Shown here: positions 42,353 through 51,478 of the stretch, piece by piece
Numbering within the stretch: position 1 is the stretch's first letter
Layout: each line of letters begins with the position of its first letter
DNA from: Bdellovibrionales bacterium
GTDB taxonomy: Bacteria > Pseudomonadota > Alphaproteobacteria > UBA9219
Direction of reading: 5' to 3'
Assembly: GCA_041662785.1 (NCBI GenBank)
Contig: JBAZRW010000008.1
Location: forward strand, 1 to 61,411
DNA: 61,411 bases
The notes under the pieces: model-generated
What the model saw: only the letters and a program-made list of their open reading frames with translations
Told to the model about the DNA's origin: nothing
Databases searched by the model: none
Position numbers and translations under genes: made by a program

Positions 42353-43812
42353 CCCTTTCCCTGACGACGGATCCTTTTGATGACGATAAGCTTCATGAGG
42401 AATGCGGCATCTTTGGCATTATCGGCAACGAGTCCGCCACCGCCATGACGGCTCTCGGCCTTCACGCCTTGCAGCATCGCGGGCAGGAAGCCGTGGGCAT
42501 CGTCAGCTTTGACGGCGAGCATTTCCACGCCAAGCACGCGCTGGGTCAAGTCGGTGCGAATTTCAGTTCGGAAACCACGATCAGCAAGCTTAAAGGTTCC
42601 GCGGCTATCGGTCATGTGCGCTATGCCACCACGGGCGAGACAAGCTTGCGCAATGTGCAGCCCCTTTTCGCCGATTTCGATTTCGGTGGCTTTGGCGTCG
42701 CGCACAACGGGAACCTCACCAACGCTTATGCCCTTCGTAAAGACCTTGTGAAGCGCGGCTGCATTTTCCATGCAACGACGGACACCGAAGTCATTATCCA
42801 TCTGGTTGCGCTATCCAAGCAAGCCACGATTATTGATCGCCTTATTGACGCGTTGAAACAGATCGAAGGCGCGTACTCTCTTGTTTGTCTTGCCGAGGGT
42901 ATGATTATCGGCGTGCGCGATCCTTATGGCGTGCGTCCGCTTGTGATTGGCAAGCTGGAAAGCGGTTATGTTCTGGCCAGTGAGACCTGTGCTTTGGACA
43001 TTATCGGCGCGACCTTTGTGCGCGATGTTGAGGCGGGCGAGATCGTGATCCTGAACGGCAACACTATCGAAAGCATCAAGCCTTTTGGTAACATCAAACG
43101 CCGCTTCTGCATTTTCGAATATATCTATTTTGCGCGTCCCGATTCTTACCTTGATGGCGTGTCTGTCTATGAGGCGCGCAAGAATATCGGTCGTGAGCTG
43201 GCTAAGGAATCCCCTGTTATGGCGGATATTGTTGTGCCTGTTCCTGACTCGGGAACGCCGACAGCCATTGGCTTTGCGCAGGAAAGCGGCATTCCGTTTG
43301 AGATGGGGATTATCCGCAACCATTACGTTGGCCGCACGTTCATTCAGCCGACGGATCGTATTCGCCATATCGGCGTGAAGCTGAAGCACAACGCGAACCG
43401 CAAGCTGATCGAAGGTAAGCGCGTCGTCCTTTTGGACGATTCCATCGTGCGCGGCACGACATCGGTTAAAATCGTCAAGATGATGCGTCAGGCTGGCGCT
43501 AGCGAGGTGCATATGCGCATCTCTAGCCCGCCAACCAAGCATAGCTGTTATTATGGCATCGATACGCCGGAGTCGGACAAGCTCATTGCTCATGCCCATA
43601 CGGTGGAGGAAATGGCGGCTTTTATCGGGGTGGAGTCTTTGGCCTTTATTTCTACCGAAGGGCTTTATCGCGCCCTTGGCGAAAATGGCCGGAATAACGC
43701 GCAGCCCCAGTATTGCGATGCGTGCTTTACCGGCGAGTATCCTATCAGCCTGACTGACCATGACAGCGAAGGCCAACAATGCGAATTATCGCTGCTGACC
43801 AAAGAAGCCTAA
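42349..43812 (+). CDS. purF: Amidophosphoribosyltransferase PurF
   Basis: A 487-residue enzyme of the first purine step. A short propeptide precedes the nucleophile Cys19 (HEECGIFG), which becomes the N-terminus after cleavage. The glutaminase domain follows, then the PRPP-binding loop VVLLDDSIVRGTTS (about 362-375). Four candidate [4Fe-4S] ligands of the Bacillus-type enzyme are visible (RRFCIFEY, KHSCYYG and CDAC near the C-terminus). The E. coli type lacks these. The gene is translationally coupled to cvpA, the classic cvpA-purF order. Confidence 0.97.
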   Translation: MTLSLTTDPFDDDKLHEECGIFGIIGNESATAMTALGLHALQHRGQEAVGIVSFDGEHFHAKHALGQVGANFSSETTISKLKGSAAIGHVRYATTGETSLRNVQPLFADFDFGGFGVAHNGNLTNAYALRKDLVKRGCIFHATTDTEVIIHLVALSKQATIIDRLIDALKQIEGAYSLVCLAEGMIIGVRDPYGVRPLVIGKLESGYVLASETCALDIIGATFVRDVEAGEIVILNGNTIESIKPFGNIKRRFCIFEYIYFARPDSYLDGVSVYEARKNIGRELAKESPVMADIVVPVPDSGTPTAIGFAQESGIPFEMGIIRNHYVGRTFIQPTDRIRHIGVKLKHNANRKLIEGKRVVLLDDSIVRGTTSVKIVKMMRQAGASEVHMRISSPPTKHSCYYGIDTPESDKLIAHAHTVEEMAAFIGVESLAFISTEGLYRALGENGRNNAQPQYCDACFTGEYPISLTDHDSEGQQCELSLLTKEA

Positions 43813-44853
43813 ATGGCGACCCCCTCTTGGCATCCTGATCTTTATGCGCGGCGCAGACCGTATTTGGACGTGCGGCAAAAGGTCATCCGCGCCCTTCGCC
43901 GTTATTTCGAAGGCCAAGACTTTGCCGAAGTGGACACTCCTGCGCTGCAAGTTTCCCCCGGTAACGAAGTCCATTTGCAGGCCTTTAAGACTGAGCTGAA
44001 AAGCCCGCATGGCGATCCGTCGCAAACGCTTTATCTGCACACCAGCCCAGAGTTTGCGATGAAGAAGCTATTGGTCGCGGGAGAGCCTCGGCTTTATCAA
44101 ATCGCGCACGTCTATCGCAACGGCGAGCGGTCAAGCCGCCATCACCCTGAGTTCACGATGATGGAATGGTATCGCGCAAACGCGGGCACGGTTACGATCA
44201 AGGACGACTGTATCGCGCTGACCCGCGCCTGCGCGACCGCATCGGGCAAAACGGTTTTTACGGCAAACGGTATGACGTGTGATCCCTTTGCCGCGTGGGA
44301 GAGCCTGAGCGTTCCCGATGCTTTCATGCGTTATACAGGGATTGATTTGCTGGCAACCGCGCCCGATCCATCCGCGCCGGATGCGGCGTTGCTTCGCGTA
44401 GCGATGGCTCATTTAAATATCCGCACCGCGCCCGATGACACTTGGGAGGATTTGTTCTTCCGCGTCATGGGCGAAAAGATTGAGCCGTTCTTAGGCAAGG
44501 ATCATCCGACCTTTTTGTGCGACTATCCCATCAGCATGGCGGCGCTCGCGCGTCCCCTGCCCCACGATCCGCGTTTAGCTGAGCGGTTTGAATTGTATAT
44601 GGCGGGCTATGAGATCGCGAATGCGTTCGGTGAGTTGACGGATGCGGATGAGCAGCTTCGCCGCTTTCAGGCCGACATGGACCTTAAGGAAAAACTCCAC
44701 GGCGAGCGTTTCCCTATTGATCCTGATTTTATCGCCGCCCTACAATGGGGCATGCCGCCCTCGGCTGGCATAGCGCTGGGCATCGACCGCCTTGTGATGC
44801 TCTGTGCGGGAACAGAAGTCATTGATGATGTTCTGTGGCTGCCCGTTTCTTGA
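43813..44853 (+). CDS. epmA: EF-P beta-lysine ligase EpmA (GenX/PoxA)
   Basis: A 346-residue class II lysyl-tRNA synthetase paralogue without the anticodon-binding domain. Motif 2 region LYQIAHVYRNGERSSRHHPEFTMMEWYRA and motif 3 GMPPSAGIALGIDRLVML are clear. EpmA attaches beta-lysine to a lysine of elongation factor P, aiding polyproline translation. It starts one base after the purF stop, so the two are co-transcribed. The partners EpmB and EF-P are not in the window. Confidence 0.94.
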   Translation: MATPSWHPDLYARRRPYLDVRQKVIRALRRYFEGQDFAEVDTPALQVSPGNEVHLQAFKTELKSPHGDPSQTLYLHTSPEFAMKKLLVAGEPRLYQIAHVYRNGERSSRHHPEFTMMEWYRANAGTVTIKDDCIALTRACATASGKTVFTANGMTCDPFAAWESLSVPDAFMRYTGIDLLATAPDPSAPDAALLRVAMAHLNIRTAPDDTWEDLFFRVMGEKIEPFLGKDHPTFLCDYPISMAALARPLPHDPRLAERFELYMAGYEIANAFGELTDADEQLRRFQADMDLKEKLHGERFPIDPDFIAALQWGMPPSAGIALGIDRLVMLCAGTEVIDDVLWLPVS

Positions 44854-44900
44854 CAAAGTCTTGTTCTAAGACTCCCTAAAGTCGAATTTCGGAGGTGTGA

Positions 44901-46313
44901 ATGATGCAAAAGAACAACCCATCCTGCCCCCTCTATAGTGTCGCCCGCCGTCTTGTCGCCGTCGCCCTCATCGTGTGCCTGACGCTTGCGCCTGTGCGGC
45001 TGTTCGCGAAGGAAGAACAAGAATCGATGATTTTTATTCGCGATGCGGAGATTGAGCATTACCTTCGCGCTCTTGGCACGCCTATCTTTCGGGTGGCTGA
45101 CCTTGATCCCAAAGCCGTTAGCATCCTGATTATTCAAAACGGCGAGATTAACGCGTTTGTGGCGGGTGGTATTAATATCTTCATTTATACAGGCCTCTTA
45201 CTAGCCTGTGACACGCCAGAGCAATTGCAAGGCGTCATCGCCCACGAAACGGCCCACATTGCGGGAGGCCATCTGGCGCGTGGCGCACAGGCTATGCGAA
45301 ACGCCTCGGCGCAGGCCATTATCGGGATGCTGGTTGGCTTGGCGGCGGGGATCGCCAGCGGCAAGGGCGAGGTTGCTGTGGGCGCGATTGGCGGCGCGCA
45401 AGAGATAGCCGAGCGCAACCTGATGAGTTATTCGCGTGAGCAGGAGTCTTTTGCCGACACGGCGGCGCTGCGTTTTTTGGACAGCACGGGGCAAAGCTCT
45501 AAGGGAATGCTAGAGTTTATGAAGAAGTTGGCGGGGCAGGATATTTTGCCCATTGACCGTCAAATCGAATATGTTCGCACCCACCCCCTTTCCCAAGACC
45601 GCGTCAACAATGTCGAACATCATCTTCAATCTCGCCCCGATCTGGCGGACAAGACCCTTGGCTCCGCATTTCTTATGATGCATGAGCGGATGAAGGCGAA
45701 GCTCCTTGGCTATCTGCAGCCTGAAACGGCTTTGTTGCGCTATACCGATAAGGATCCGCGCCTTCCCGCTCGCTATGCTCGCGCCATCGCGCTTTATCGC
45801 ACCAGCCAGCTGCCCCGCGCTTTGGCTGTTGTAGAAACGCTTTTGAAGGAGGAGCCGGAGAACCCCTTTTTCATTGAGCTTAAAGCCCAAATGCTGTTTG
45901 AAAATGGGCACGTCGCTGAATCGGTCATTTTGTATAAAAAAACGGTTGATCTTGTGCCAGATTCAGCACTTCTGCATGTCGCTTATGCGCATGCCTTGCT
46001 TGAGAGTAAAAAGGACAGCGTTCTTGATTTAGTGATCACGCAGCTGACCGAGGCCAACCGCCTAGAGGAACGCGACGGGCAGACATGGCGCTTCTTGGCG
46101 GCGGCGTGGACTCGCAAAGCCGAAATAACGAAGGATCCCCAGTATCAAGGTCTTGTTTCCTATGCTCTTGCCGAAGAGGCTATCTCAAAAGGCCAAGACA
46201 AAGAGGCTGGACAATACGCGGCCAGAGCCTTGAAAACGCTGTCAAAAGGCTCTCCTTATTGGCTAAGGGCTCAAGATATTAAGCTTAATGTCGAGCATAA
46301 CCGCAACGATTGA
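44901..46313 (+). CDS. M48 zinc metalloprotease with TPR domain (BepA-like)
   Basis: A 470-residue periplasmic protease. The signal peptide is LVAVALIVCLTLAPVRLFA. The zinc site HETAH lies in VIAHETAHIAGGHLARG, and the third ligand Glu is in SREQESFADTAALRFL. Residues ~260-465 are tetratricopeptide repeats (RYARAIALYRTSQLPRALAVV). BepA-like enzymes clear stalled LptD and BAM substrates and so guard the outer membrane. GGAGGTG stands before the ATG. A DsbA-like gene follows, which fits a role in disulfide-dependent outer-membrane assembly. Confidence 0.93.
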   Translation: MMQKNNPSCPLYSVARRLVAVALIVCLTLAPVRLFAKEEQESMIFIRDAEIEHYLRALGTPIFRVADLDPKAVSILIIQNGEINAFVAGGINIFIYTGLLLACDTPEQLQGVIAHETAHIAGGHLARGAQAMRNASAQAIIGMLVGLAAGIASGKGEVAVGAIGGAQEIAERNLMSYSREQESFADTAALRFLDSTGQSSKGMLEFMKKLAGQDILPIDRQIEYVRTHPLSQDRVNNVEHHLQSRPDLADKTLGSAFLMMHERMKAKLLGYLQPETALLRYTDKDPRLPARYARAIALYRTSQLPRALAVVETLLKEEPENPFFIELKAQMLFENGHVAESVILYKKTVDLVPDSALLHVAYAHALLESKKDSVLDLVITQLTEANRLEERDGQTWRFLAAAWTRKAEITKDPQYQGLVSYALAEEAISKGQDKEAGQYAARALKTLSKGSPYWLRAQDIKLNVEHNRND

Positions 46314-46382
46314 CTTATGCCTAAAAACTTGGTCTTGTGCCCCTTCCACGGTTTGATCGTTAACTCTTAGCGGAGCTTCTTC

Positions 46383-47138
46383 ATGTCTTCCTTCAAAACC
46401 CTCCTTCTTGCCTTGTCACTCAGCGTTCTGCCTTCTTTGTGCATGGCAACAGAGGCTGCCCCCGACTTTACCGATAGCCAAAAGACGGCGATTGAGGCCG
46501 TGGTGCGTAATCTGCTCACCAACAAAGAGCCGGAAATTGTCATGAAAGCGGCTGAAGAGCTTCAAAAGCGCATGGAAAAAGAAGGCTCAGCCAAGGGTCA
46601 AGCCGCTATCGCCAAGAACCATGACAAGATTTATAGCGATGCCTCTTCTCCTGTTGGTGGCAATCCCAAGGGCGATGTTTCCATTGTCGAATTCTTCGAT
46701 TACACCTGTGGCTATTGCAAAATGGGACAGGCAACTTTGGTCAAGTTCCTTGCCGAAGATAAGAATGTCCGCCTTGTTTACAAAGATTTCCCCATTTTGG
46801 GAGAGGGTTCCGTCGTTGCGTCTAAGGCCGCGTTGGCCAGCGTGGCGCAGGGAAAATATGTAGCCCTTCATGACGCTTTGATGGGGTCAAAGGAACGTCT
46901 GTCCGAAGAAGTTATCAAGAAGCTGGCCAAAGGTGTCGGTATAGATGTTGATAAAATGATCAAGGACATGGAAAGCGACAAGATCAAAGAGATACTCAAA
47001 ACCAATCATGCGTTGGCTGAATCTCTACATATCCAAGGAACGCCTGCCTTTATCATCGGGGATAAGCTTTATCCGGGGGTGTTGTCGCCTGAGCAACTGA
47101 AGGAAGCCGTTGCCGATATGCGCAAGGCCAAGAAGTAA
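46383..47138 (+). CDS. DsbA-family thiol:disulfide protein
   Basis: A 251-residue periplasmic thioredoxin-fold protein. The signal peptide is SFKTLLLALSLSVLPSLCMA. A helical N-terminal segment (about 25-75) precedes the redox site CGYC in EFFDYTCGYCKMGQA, and the cis-Pro loop is IQGTPAFIIGDKLYPG. The inserted helices between are of the DsbA type. The layout resembles the oxidases and isomerases of Com1/ScsC type, so oxidase against isomerase activity is not settled. Confidence 0.92.
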   Translation: MSSFKTLLLALSLSVLPSLCMATEAAPDFTDSQKTAIEAVVRNLLTNKEPEIVMKAAEELQKRMEKEGSAKGQAAIAKNHDKIYSDASSPVGGNPKGDVSIVEFFDYTCGYCKMGQATLVKFLAEDKNVRLVYKDFPILGEGSVVASKAALASVAQGKYVALHDALMGSKERLSEEVIKKLAKGVGIDVDKMIKDMESDKIKEILKTNHALAESLHIQGTPAFIIGDKLYPGVLSPEQLKEAVADMRKAKK

Positions 47139-47158
47139 CCTTATCAAGGCGGGATATT

Positions 47159-47608
47159 GTGTCCAAGAAACCGCGTATTCTGGTCTTAAATGGCCCTAAC
47201 CTCAACATGCTTGGCGTGAGGGAGCCTGCGATCTATGGCTCGCTCACCCTAGCCGCGATTGAGGCGCTTTGTGCCAAGACGGCAGATGAAGTCGGTCTCT
47301 CCGTTGATTGCCGCCAAAGCAATCATGAAGGGGAGCTTGTGACATGGATTCAAGAAGCGATCACCGCGTCTTTTGATGGCATTGTAATCAATGCCGCCGC
47401 CTATACCCACACGTCGGTGGCGATTATGGACGCTTTGAAGATGACGGGCGTGCCGATTGTTGAGGTTCATATATCGAACGTCTTTGCGCGTGAGACGTTC
47501 CGCCATCATTCTTACATCTCGCCCGTCGCAACGGGTGTTATTTGTGGTCTTGGCGCCGATAGCTATATGCTGGCGCTACGCGCTTTAGCCAGCAAGATTA
47601 TTCAATAA
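47159..47608 (+). CDS. aroQ: Type II 3-dehydroquinate dehydratase AroQ
   Basis: A 149-residue dodecameric enzyme of the shikimate pathway. The N-terminal ILVLNGPNLNMLGVREPAIYG holds the catalytic Tyr region, VDCRQSNHEGELV the substrate loop, INAAAYTHTSVAI the phosphate-binding segment, and HHSYISPVATGVICGLG the C-terminal signature. The start is a GTG at 47159 with AAGGCGGG upstream. The aroQ-accB-accC order is conserved in many proteobacteria and the genes are closely spaced here (15 and 19 bp). Confidence 0.97.
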   Translation: MSKKPRILVLNGPNLNMLGVREPAIYGSLTLAAIEALCAKTADEVGLSVDCRQSNHEGELVTWIQEAITASFDGIVINAAAYTHTSVAIMDALKMTGVPIVEVHISNVFARETFRHHSYISPVATGVICGLGADSYMLALRALASKIIQ

Positions 47609-47623
47609 ACGAGGAAAGAAAAA

Positions 47624-48079
47624 ATGAGCACTTTTGATTTGGATATGAAATTTGTTCGCAAGCTGGCTGAGCTTCTTAAGGAAACTGGCTTGACGGAAAT
47701 TGAGTTCGCCGAAGGCGACAAGCGCATCCGTTGCGTGGGCGCTCATGCGCCTGTGCAGCAGATTGTTGCGCCTATGGCCGCCGCTGCCGCGCCCGTCGCT
47801 TCTGCGGCTGCCCCTGCCCCTGTTGCAGCCCCCGCGGTGGCAGTGGGAACGCCCGTGACCTCGCCGATGGTAGGCACAGTTTATCTGTCGCCAGAGCCGG
47901 GAGCGCCCGCCTTTATCAAGGTCGGGGATAAGGTCAAGCAGGGCGACACGCTTTTGATTATTGAGGCCATGAAGGTCATGAACCCGATCAAAGCCCCCGC
48001 CAGCGGCACGATTGTTGAGCTTCTCGTCACCGACGCCAAGCCTGTCGAGTTCGGCGAGACGCTGGTTGTGATCGGATAA
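47624..48079 (+). CDS. accB: Biotin carboxyl carrier protein AccB
   Basis: A 151-residue subunit of acetyl-CoA carboxylase. The N-terminal helical part (FVRKLAELLKETGLTEIEFAEG) joins through an Ala/Pro linker (about 48-78) to the biotinyl domain. The biotin site is EAMKVMNPIKAP with Lys at about residue 111. SPMVGTVYLSPEPGAPAF gives the typical thumb-containing strand. It carries CO2 from AccC to the transferase. Confidence 0.97.
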   Translation: MSTFDLDMKFVRKLAELLKETGLTEIEFAEGDKRIRCVGAHAPVQQIVAPMAAAAAPVASAAAPAPVAAPAVAVGTPVTSPMVGTVYLSPEPGAPAFIKVGDKVKQGDTLLIIEAMKVMNPIKAPASGTIVELLVTDAKPVEFGETLVVIG

Positions 48080-48098
48080 TCATAAAAGGATTAGCCCT

Positions 48099-49439
48099 GT
48101 GTTTGAAAAAATCCTGATCGCCAATCGTGGCGAGATCGCCCTTCGTATTCATCGCGCCTGCCGCGAGATGGGCATTCATACCGTTGCCGTTCACTCGACA
48201 GCGGATGCCGATGCCATGCATGTGCGCTTGGCCGATGAGAGCGTATGCATCGGGCCGCCCGCCGCTCGCGATAGCTATCTCAACATTCCCGCCATCCTGA
48301 CGGCGGCAGCGATCACAGGCGTGGACGCGATCCATCCCGGCATTGGCTTTATGTCCGAGAACGCCAACTTTGCCGAGATGGTGGAAGAACACGGTTTCGC
48401 CTTTATCGGCCCCACGCCAGAGCATATCCGCATGATGGGCGATAAGGTCACGGCCAAGAAAACCGTCAAGGCGCTGGGCTTGCCGACGGTTCCGGGATCA
48501 GAGGGCGCTGTGCCAACGGTTGAGGAAGCCCGTGAAGTCGCGAAAGAAACGGGCTATCCGGTTTTGATCAAGGCATCGGCGGGCGGCGGCGGCAAGGGCA
48601 TGAAGGTCGCGAATAGCCCCGATGAATTGGAAGAGGCCTATAGGCTGGCGCGTGGCGAAGCGCGCGCCGCGTTCGGCAACGACGAAGTCTATATGGAGAA
48701 GTATCTAGGCAAGCCGCGCCATATCGAGATGCAGCTGATCGGCGATACGCATGGTAACGCTGTCCATTTTGGTGAGCGCGATTGCTCGCTGCAACGTCGT
48801 CACCAAAAGGTTATCGAAGAAGCGCCCTCACCGGGCCTTAACGCCGATGAACGCGCCGAGATCGGCGCGATTGCGGCCAAGGTTGTGCGTGATATGGGCT
48901 ATCGTGGTGTTGGCACGATGGAGTTTCTGTACGAAAACGGTAAGTTCTATTTTATCGAAATGAACACGCGCTTGCAAATTGAGCACACGATTTCCGAGAT
49001 GATCACGGGCATCGATTTGGTGCGTGAGCAAATCCGTGTCGCCGCTGGCCTGCCGCTTAGCTATAAGCAAGAGGAAATCGTTTTCACGGGTCACGCGATT
49101 GAATGCCGCATTAATGCCGAGAATCCGGAAACCTTTATGCCGTCCCCCGGCACGATCAAAGGCTTTCATGCGCCCGGAGGGCTTGGCGTGCGCGTCGATA
49201 GCGCCCTTTATGATGGCTATAAAATCCCGCCCTATTACGACAGCATGATTGCCAAGCTGGTCGTGCATGGCGCGTCTCGCAATGAGTGTCTGCTGCGCCT
49301 GCGCCGCTCGCTAGAGGAATTCGTGATTGGCGGTGTGGACACCACCCTGCCCCTCCACCGCCGCATCATCTCCCAGTCCGACTTCATCAACGGCCACTAT
49401 GACATTCACTGGCTAGAGGATTTCTTGGGGTTGAAGTGA
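48099..49439 (+). CDS. accC: Biotin carboxylase AccC
   Basis: A 446-residue ATP-grasp enzyme. The N-terminal ILIANRGEIALRIHRACREMGI, the glycine-rich ATP loop KASAGGGGKGMKV, ERDCSLQRRHQKVIEEAPSP and the catalytic EMNTRLQIEHTISEM are all intact. The start is a GTG at 48099 preceded by AAAGGA. It carboxylates biotin on AccB using bicarbonate and ATP, the first step of fatty-acid synthesis. It is the last gene of the aroQ-accBC unit. Confidence 0.97.
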   Translation: MFEKILIANRGEIALRIHRACREMGIHTVAVHSTADADAMHVRLADESVCIGPPAARDSYLNIPAILTAAAITGVDAIHPGIGFMSENANFAEMVEEHGFAFIGPTPEHIRMMGDKVTAKKTVKALGLPTVPGSEGAVPTVEEAREVAKETGYPVLIKASAGGGGKGMKVANSPDELEEAYRLARGEARAAFGNDEVYMEKYLGKPRHIEMQLIGDTHGNAVHFGERDCSLQRRHQKVIEEAPSPGLNADERAEIGAIAAKVVRDMGYRGVGTMEFLYENGKFYFIEMNTRLQIEHTISEMITGIDLVREQIRVAAGLPLSYKQEEIVFTGHAIECRINAENPETFMPSPGTIKGFHAPGGLGVRVDSALYDGYKIPPYYDSMIAKLVVHGASRNECLLRLRRSLEEFVIGGVDTTLPLHRRIISQSDFINGHYDIHWLEDFLGLK

Positions 49440-49492
49440 TTTCTATACTCATCGCACTTCAAGAGTTGGGTTTATGGAAAAGAAAAACAAGA

Positions 49493-49584
49493 AAATGGGA
49501 TGCCCGCCTTCGCGGGCATGACGGGGTTTTTAAGGCGATATTTCCCTTTAGCGTCATCCCCGCGAAGGCGGGGATTCCATTTGG
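49493..49584. repeat. Paired mosaic palindromic repeat (tail-to-tail)
   Basis: TGGGATGCCCGCCTTCGCGGGCATGAC, spacer, GTCATCCCCGCGAAGGCGGGGATTCC. It lies in the 344-bp gap between accC and the TerC gene. The flanks (ACTTCAAGAGTTGGG left, TTGCAAACTCTTGCG right) are inverted relative to each other (AAGAGTT/AACTCTT). No gene is seen here. Confidence 0.8.
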
Positions 49585-49783
49585 TTTCTTTTTTGTTGCA
49601 AACTCTTGCGGTATTAACTGTGCTCCTTTGAAGGGTGTAACGCATTCATAACAATGATTAAAAGTATCTTAAGAAGATGGGCGGAGGATAAACGAAAGTA
49701 AAGGCCAAAGAAAGGTCTTTAGCAAAATGGGAAAGGCCTATAGAACCTTCTCACCCAACCTTTAACAGCCAGCGAGTCTCCCC

Positions 49784-50764
49784 ATGATCTCTCCTGATTT
49801 TTTTTCGATGATGTTCCTTTCGCAGCCTGTCTGGATGTGGCTTTCGTTTTCGGCTGTTGTTGTGACGCTATTGGTTTTTGATTTAGGCGTCATGCACCGC
49901 AAGGAGCATGAAATAGAGGTTAAGGAGAGCCTTCTTTTCTCCACCTTTTATCTGATCATTGCCGTTCTGTTCGGCGGTTGGATTTGGCATGAGATGGGGC
50001 AAGCCAAAGCCATCGAATATATGACGGGTTATATCGTCGAAGAGACCCTTTCCATCGATAATGTCTTTGTGATGGCGATGCTCTTTTCCTTTTTTCACAT
50101 TCCGCGCCTGTATCAACATCGCGTGCTATTTTGGGGCATTTTGGGCGCGATTATTATGCGCGGGCTTATGATCGGCATCGGCGCGGCGCTGGTTCATGAG
50201 TTTGAGTGGATTCTTTACGTCTTTGCCGTTTTCTTGATGGGGACAGGCGTTAAGATGCTGTTTACGGGGGATAAGCCCGCTGACATCGGCGACAACTTCC
50301 TTCTTAAATTTATGCGTCGTCATTTTCGCATCACGGAAAAGCTGCATGGGCATGATTTTTTTGTAAAGCAGCCTTCGCGTAAGCATGGCCGCAATGTTTG
50401 GTGGATGACTCCTTTGTTTGTTTGCCTTGTGATGATCGAGTTTGCCGATGTGATCTTTGCCGTGGATAGCGTGCCAGCCATCTTCATTATCACCACCGAT
50501 CCCTTTATCGTGTACACCAGCAACATCTTTGCCATCTTGGGGTTGCGGTCGTTGTATTTTGTCTTGTCGGCGATTATCAAACGCTTCCACTATTTGAAGT
50601 ATGCCCTGTCTGTTGTGCTCATTTTTATCGGCGGCAAAATCTTTATTGCCGATATGCTGGGCTGGGAAAAGTTCCCTGTAGGCTGGTCTTTGGGCATCAC
50701 TTTCGCCATTTTGGGCAGTGGAATTGGTGTTTCTTTATGGAAAACGCGAGGCATAAAAGGTTAA
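49784..50764 (+). CDS. TerC-family integral membrane protein
   Basis: A 326-residue protein with about nine membrane helices. The family marks are ETLSIDNVFVMAMLF (acidic residues in the first half) and a second similar block, VMIEFADVIFAVDSVPAIF. These acidic helices are thought to bind metal ions; Alx/TerC members export manganese and help load exported metalloproteins. The original tellurite link is indirect. The N-terminus (WLSFSAVVVTLLVFDLGVMHRKEHEI) is typical. It is apparently single. Confidence 0.93.
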   Translation: MISPDFFSMMFLSQPVWMWLSFSAVVVTLLVFDLGVMHRKEHEIEVKESLLFSTFYLIIAVLFGGWIWHEMGQAKAIEYMTGYIVEETLSIDNVFVMAMLFSFFHIPRLYQHRVLFWGILGAIIMRGLMIGIGAALVHEFEWILYVFAVFLMGTGVKMLFTGDKPADIGDNFLLKFMRRHFRITEKLHGHDFFVKQPSRKHGRNVWWMTPLFVCLVMIEFADVIFAVDSVPAIFIITTDPFIVYTSNIFAILGLRSLYFVLSAIIKRFHYLKYALSVVLIFIGGKIFIADMLGWEKFPVGWSLGITFAILGSGIGVSLWKTRGIKG

Positions 50765-50955
50765 CGCCAGTCTCTTTCCTGCGGAATAAAGGAATCCTCT
50801 TGCGCTTTATCCACAAATCCTTTAAGACCCTTGTTGAGTTTAAAATTGACTTCTCTGCCTATGCGTTCCTTTAAGAGCGTCGTTTGCCGCAGTAGTCTCT
50901 TTCACTCGAGGCGTTATGGTGACGCTTGCACACGCAACACTAAAGGATACACACT

Positions 50956-51165
50956 ATGGCTCAAGGTACAGTAAAATGGTTCAACGCCACTAAAGGCTAC
51001 GGCTTCGTTCAACCAGAAGCAGGCGGTCAGGACGTTTTTGTTCACATCAGCGCCGTTGAACGCGCCGGTCTTCGCGAGCTTCGCGAAGGTCAAAAAGTCA
51101 GCTTCGAGCTGGCAACAGAGCGCGGCAAGACTTCGGCTGCGAACCTTCAGGTTATCGAAGGCTAA
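50956..51165 (+). CDS. Cold-shock-domain protein (CspA family)
   Basis: A 69-residue nucleic-acid chaperone. The RNA-binding motifs KWFNATKGYGFV (RNP1) and DVFVHISAV (RNP2) are intact. GACACGCAAC-type sequence is not seen, but the gene is preceded by a 190-bp untranslated gap with a TTGACT at 50846-50851, and long leaders are usual for cold-shock genes. AAAGGA precedes the ATG by about 10 nt. Two strong hairpins and a DEAD-box helicase gene follow, a familiar cold-response grouping. Confidence 0.95.
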   Translation: MAQGTVKWFNATKGYGFVQPEAGGQDVFVHISAVERAGLRELREGQKVSFELATERGKTSAANLQVIEG

Positions 51166-51199
51166 GAGACCGTTTTCGGATTTTTCGAAACGATTATCG

Positions 51200-51314
51200 C
51201 TTAAGGTGGCTTATGGGCTTTCCGCTTGCGGAAAGTTTGTAGGTCACCTTAAGTGTTTTATAGTCCGTCCGCTTGAAAGCCCCAAAAGGCTTTTGCCCTT
51301 TGGGGGGTTTCAAG
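51200..51314 (+). ncRNA. Structured region between cold-shock gene and helicase
   Basis: Two hairpins lie in tandem. The first pairs CTTAAGGTG (51200-51208) with CACCTTAAG (51245-51253) and encloses CTTTCCG-CTTG-CGGAAAG. The second pairs CTTGAAA-CCCCAAA (from 51272) with TTTGGGG-TTTCAAG (to 51314). Neither has a clean poly-U tail. They may form the 3' end of the cold-shock transcript, the leader of the helicase gene, or a separate RNA. The function is inference; the pairing is seen directly. Confidence 0.45.
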
Positions 51315-51478
51315 TTGACGTAGTATAGAAGGAAAATGAGTTCTGTTTTTTCGATTTTAAAAATGGGACTCCTGCATAAGAGGCTCTCGCACTGGGCGCC
51401 AGCAGGTCTTCCCCCTTATCGTTTTTATAAGACGCAAACATCAACACGTAAGACATACATTTACTCAAAGGAACTCCT

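Noticed and set aside
42811..43779. 322-codon minus-strand frame opposite purF
   Set aside because: Antisense shadow of a well-supported purF gene.
49436..49651. 71-codon frame after accC
   Set aside because: It begins at the accC stop and runs through a paired repeat.
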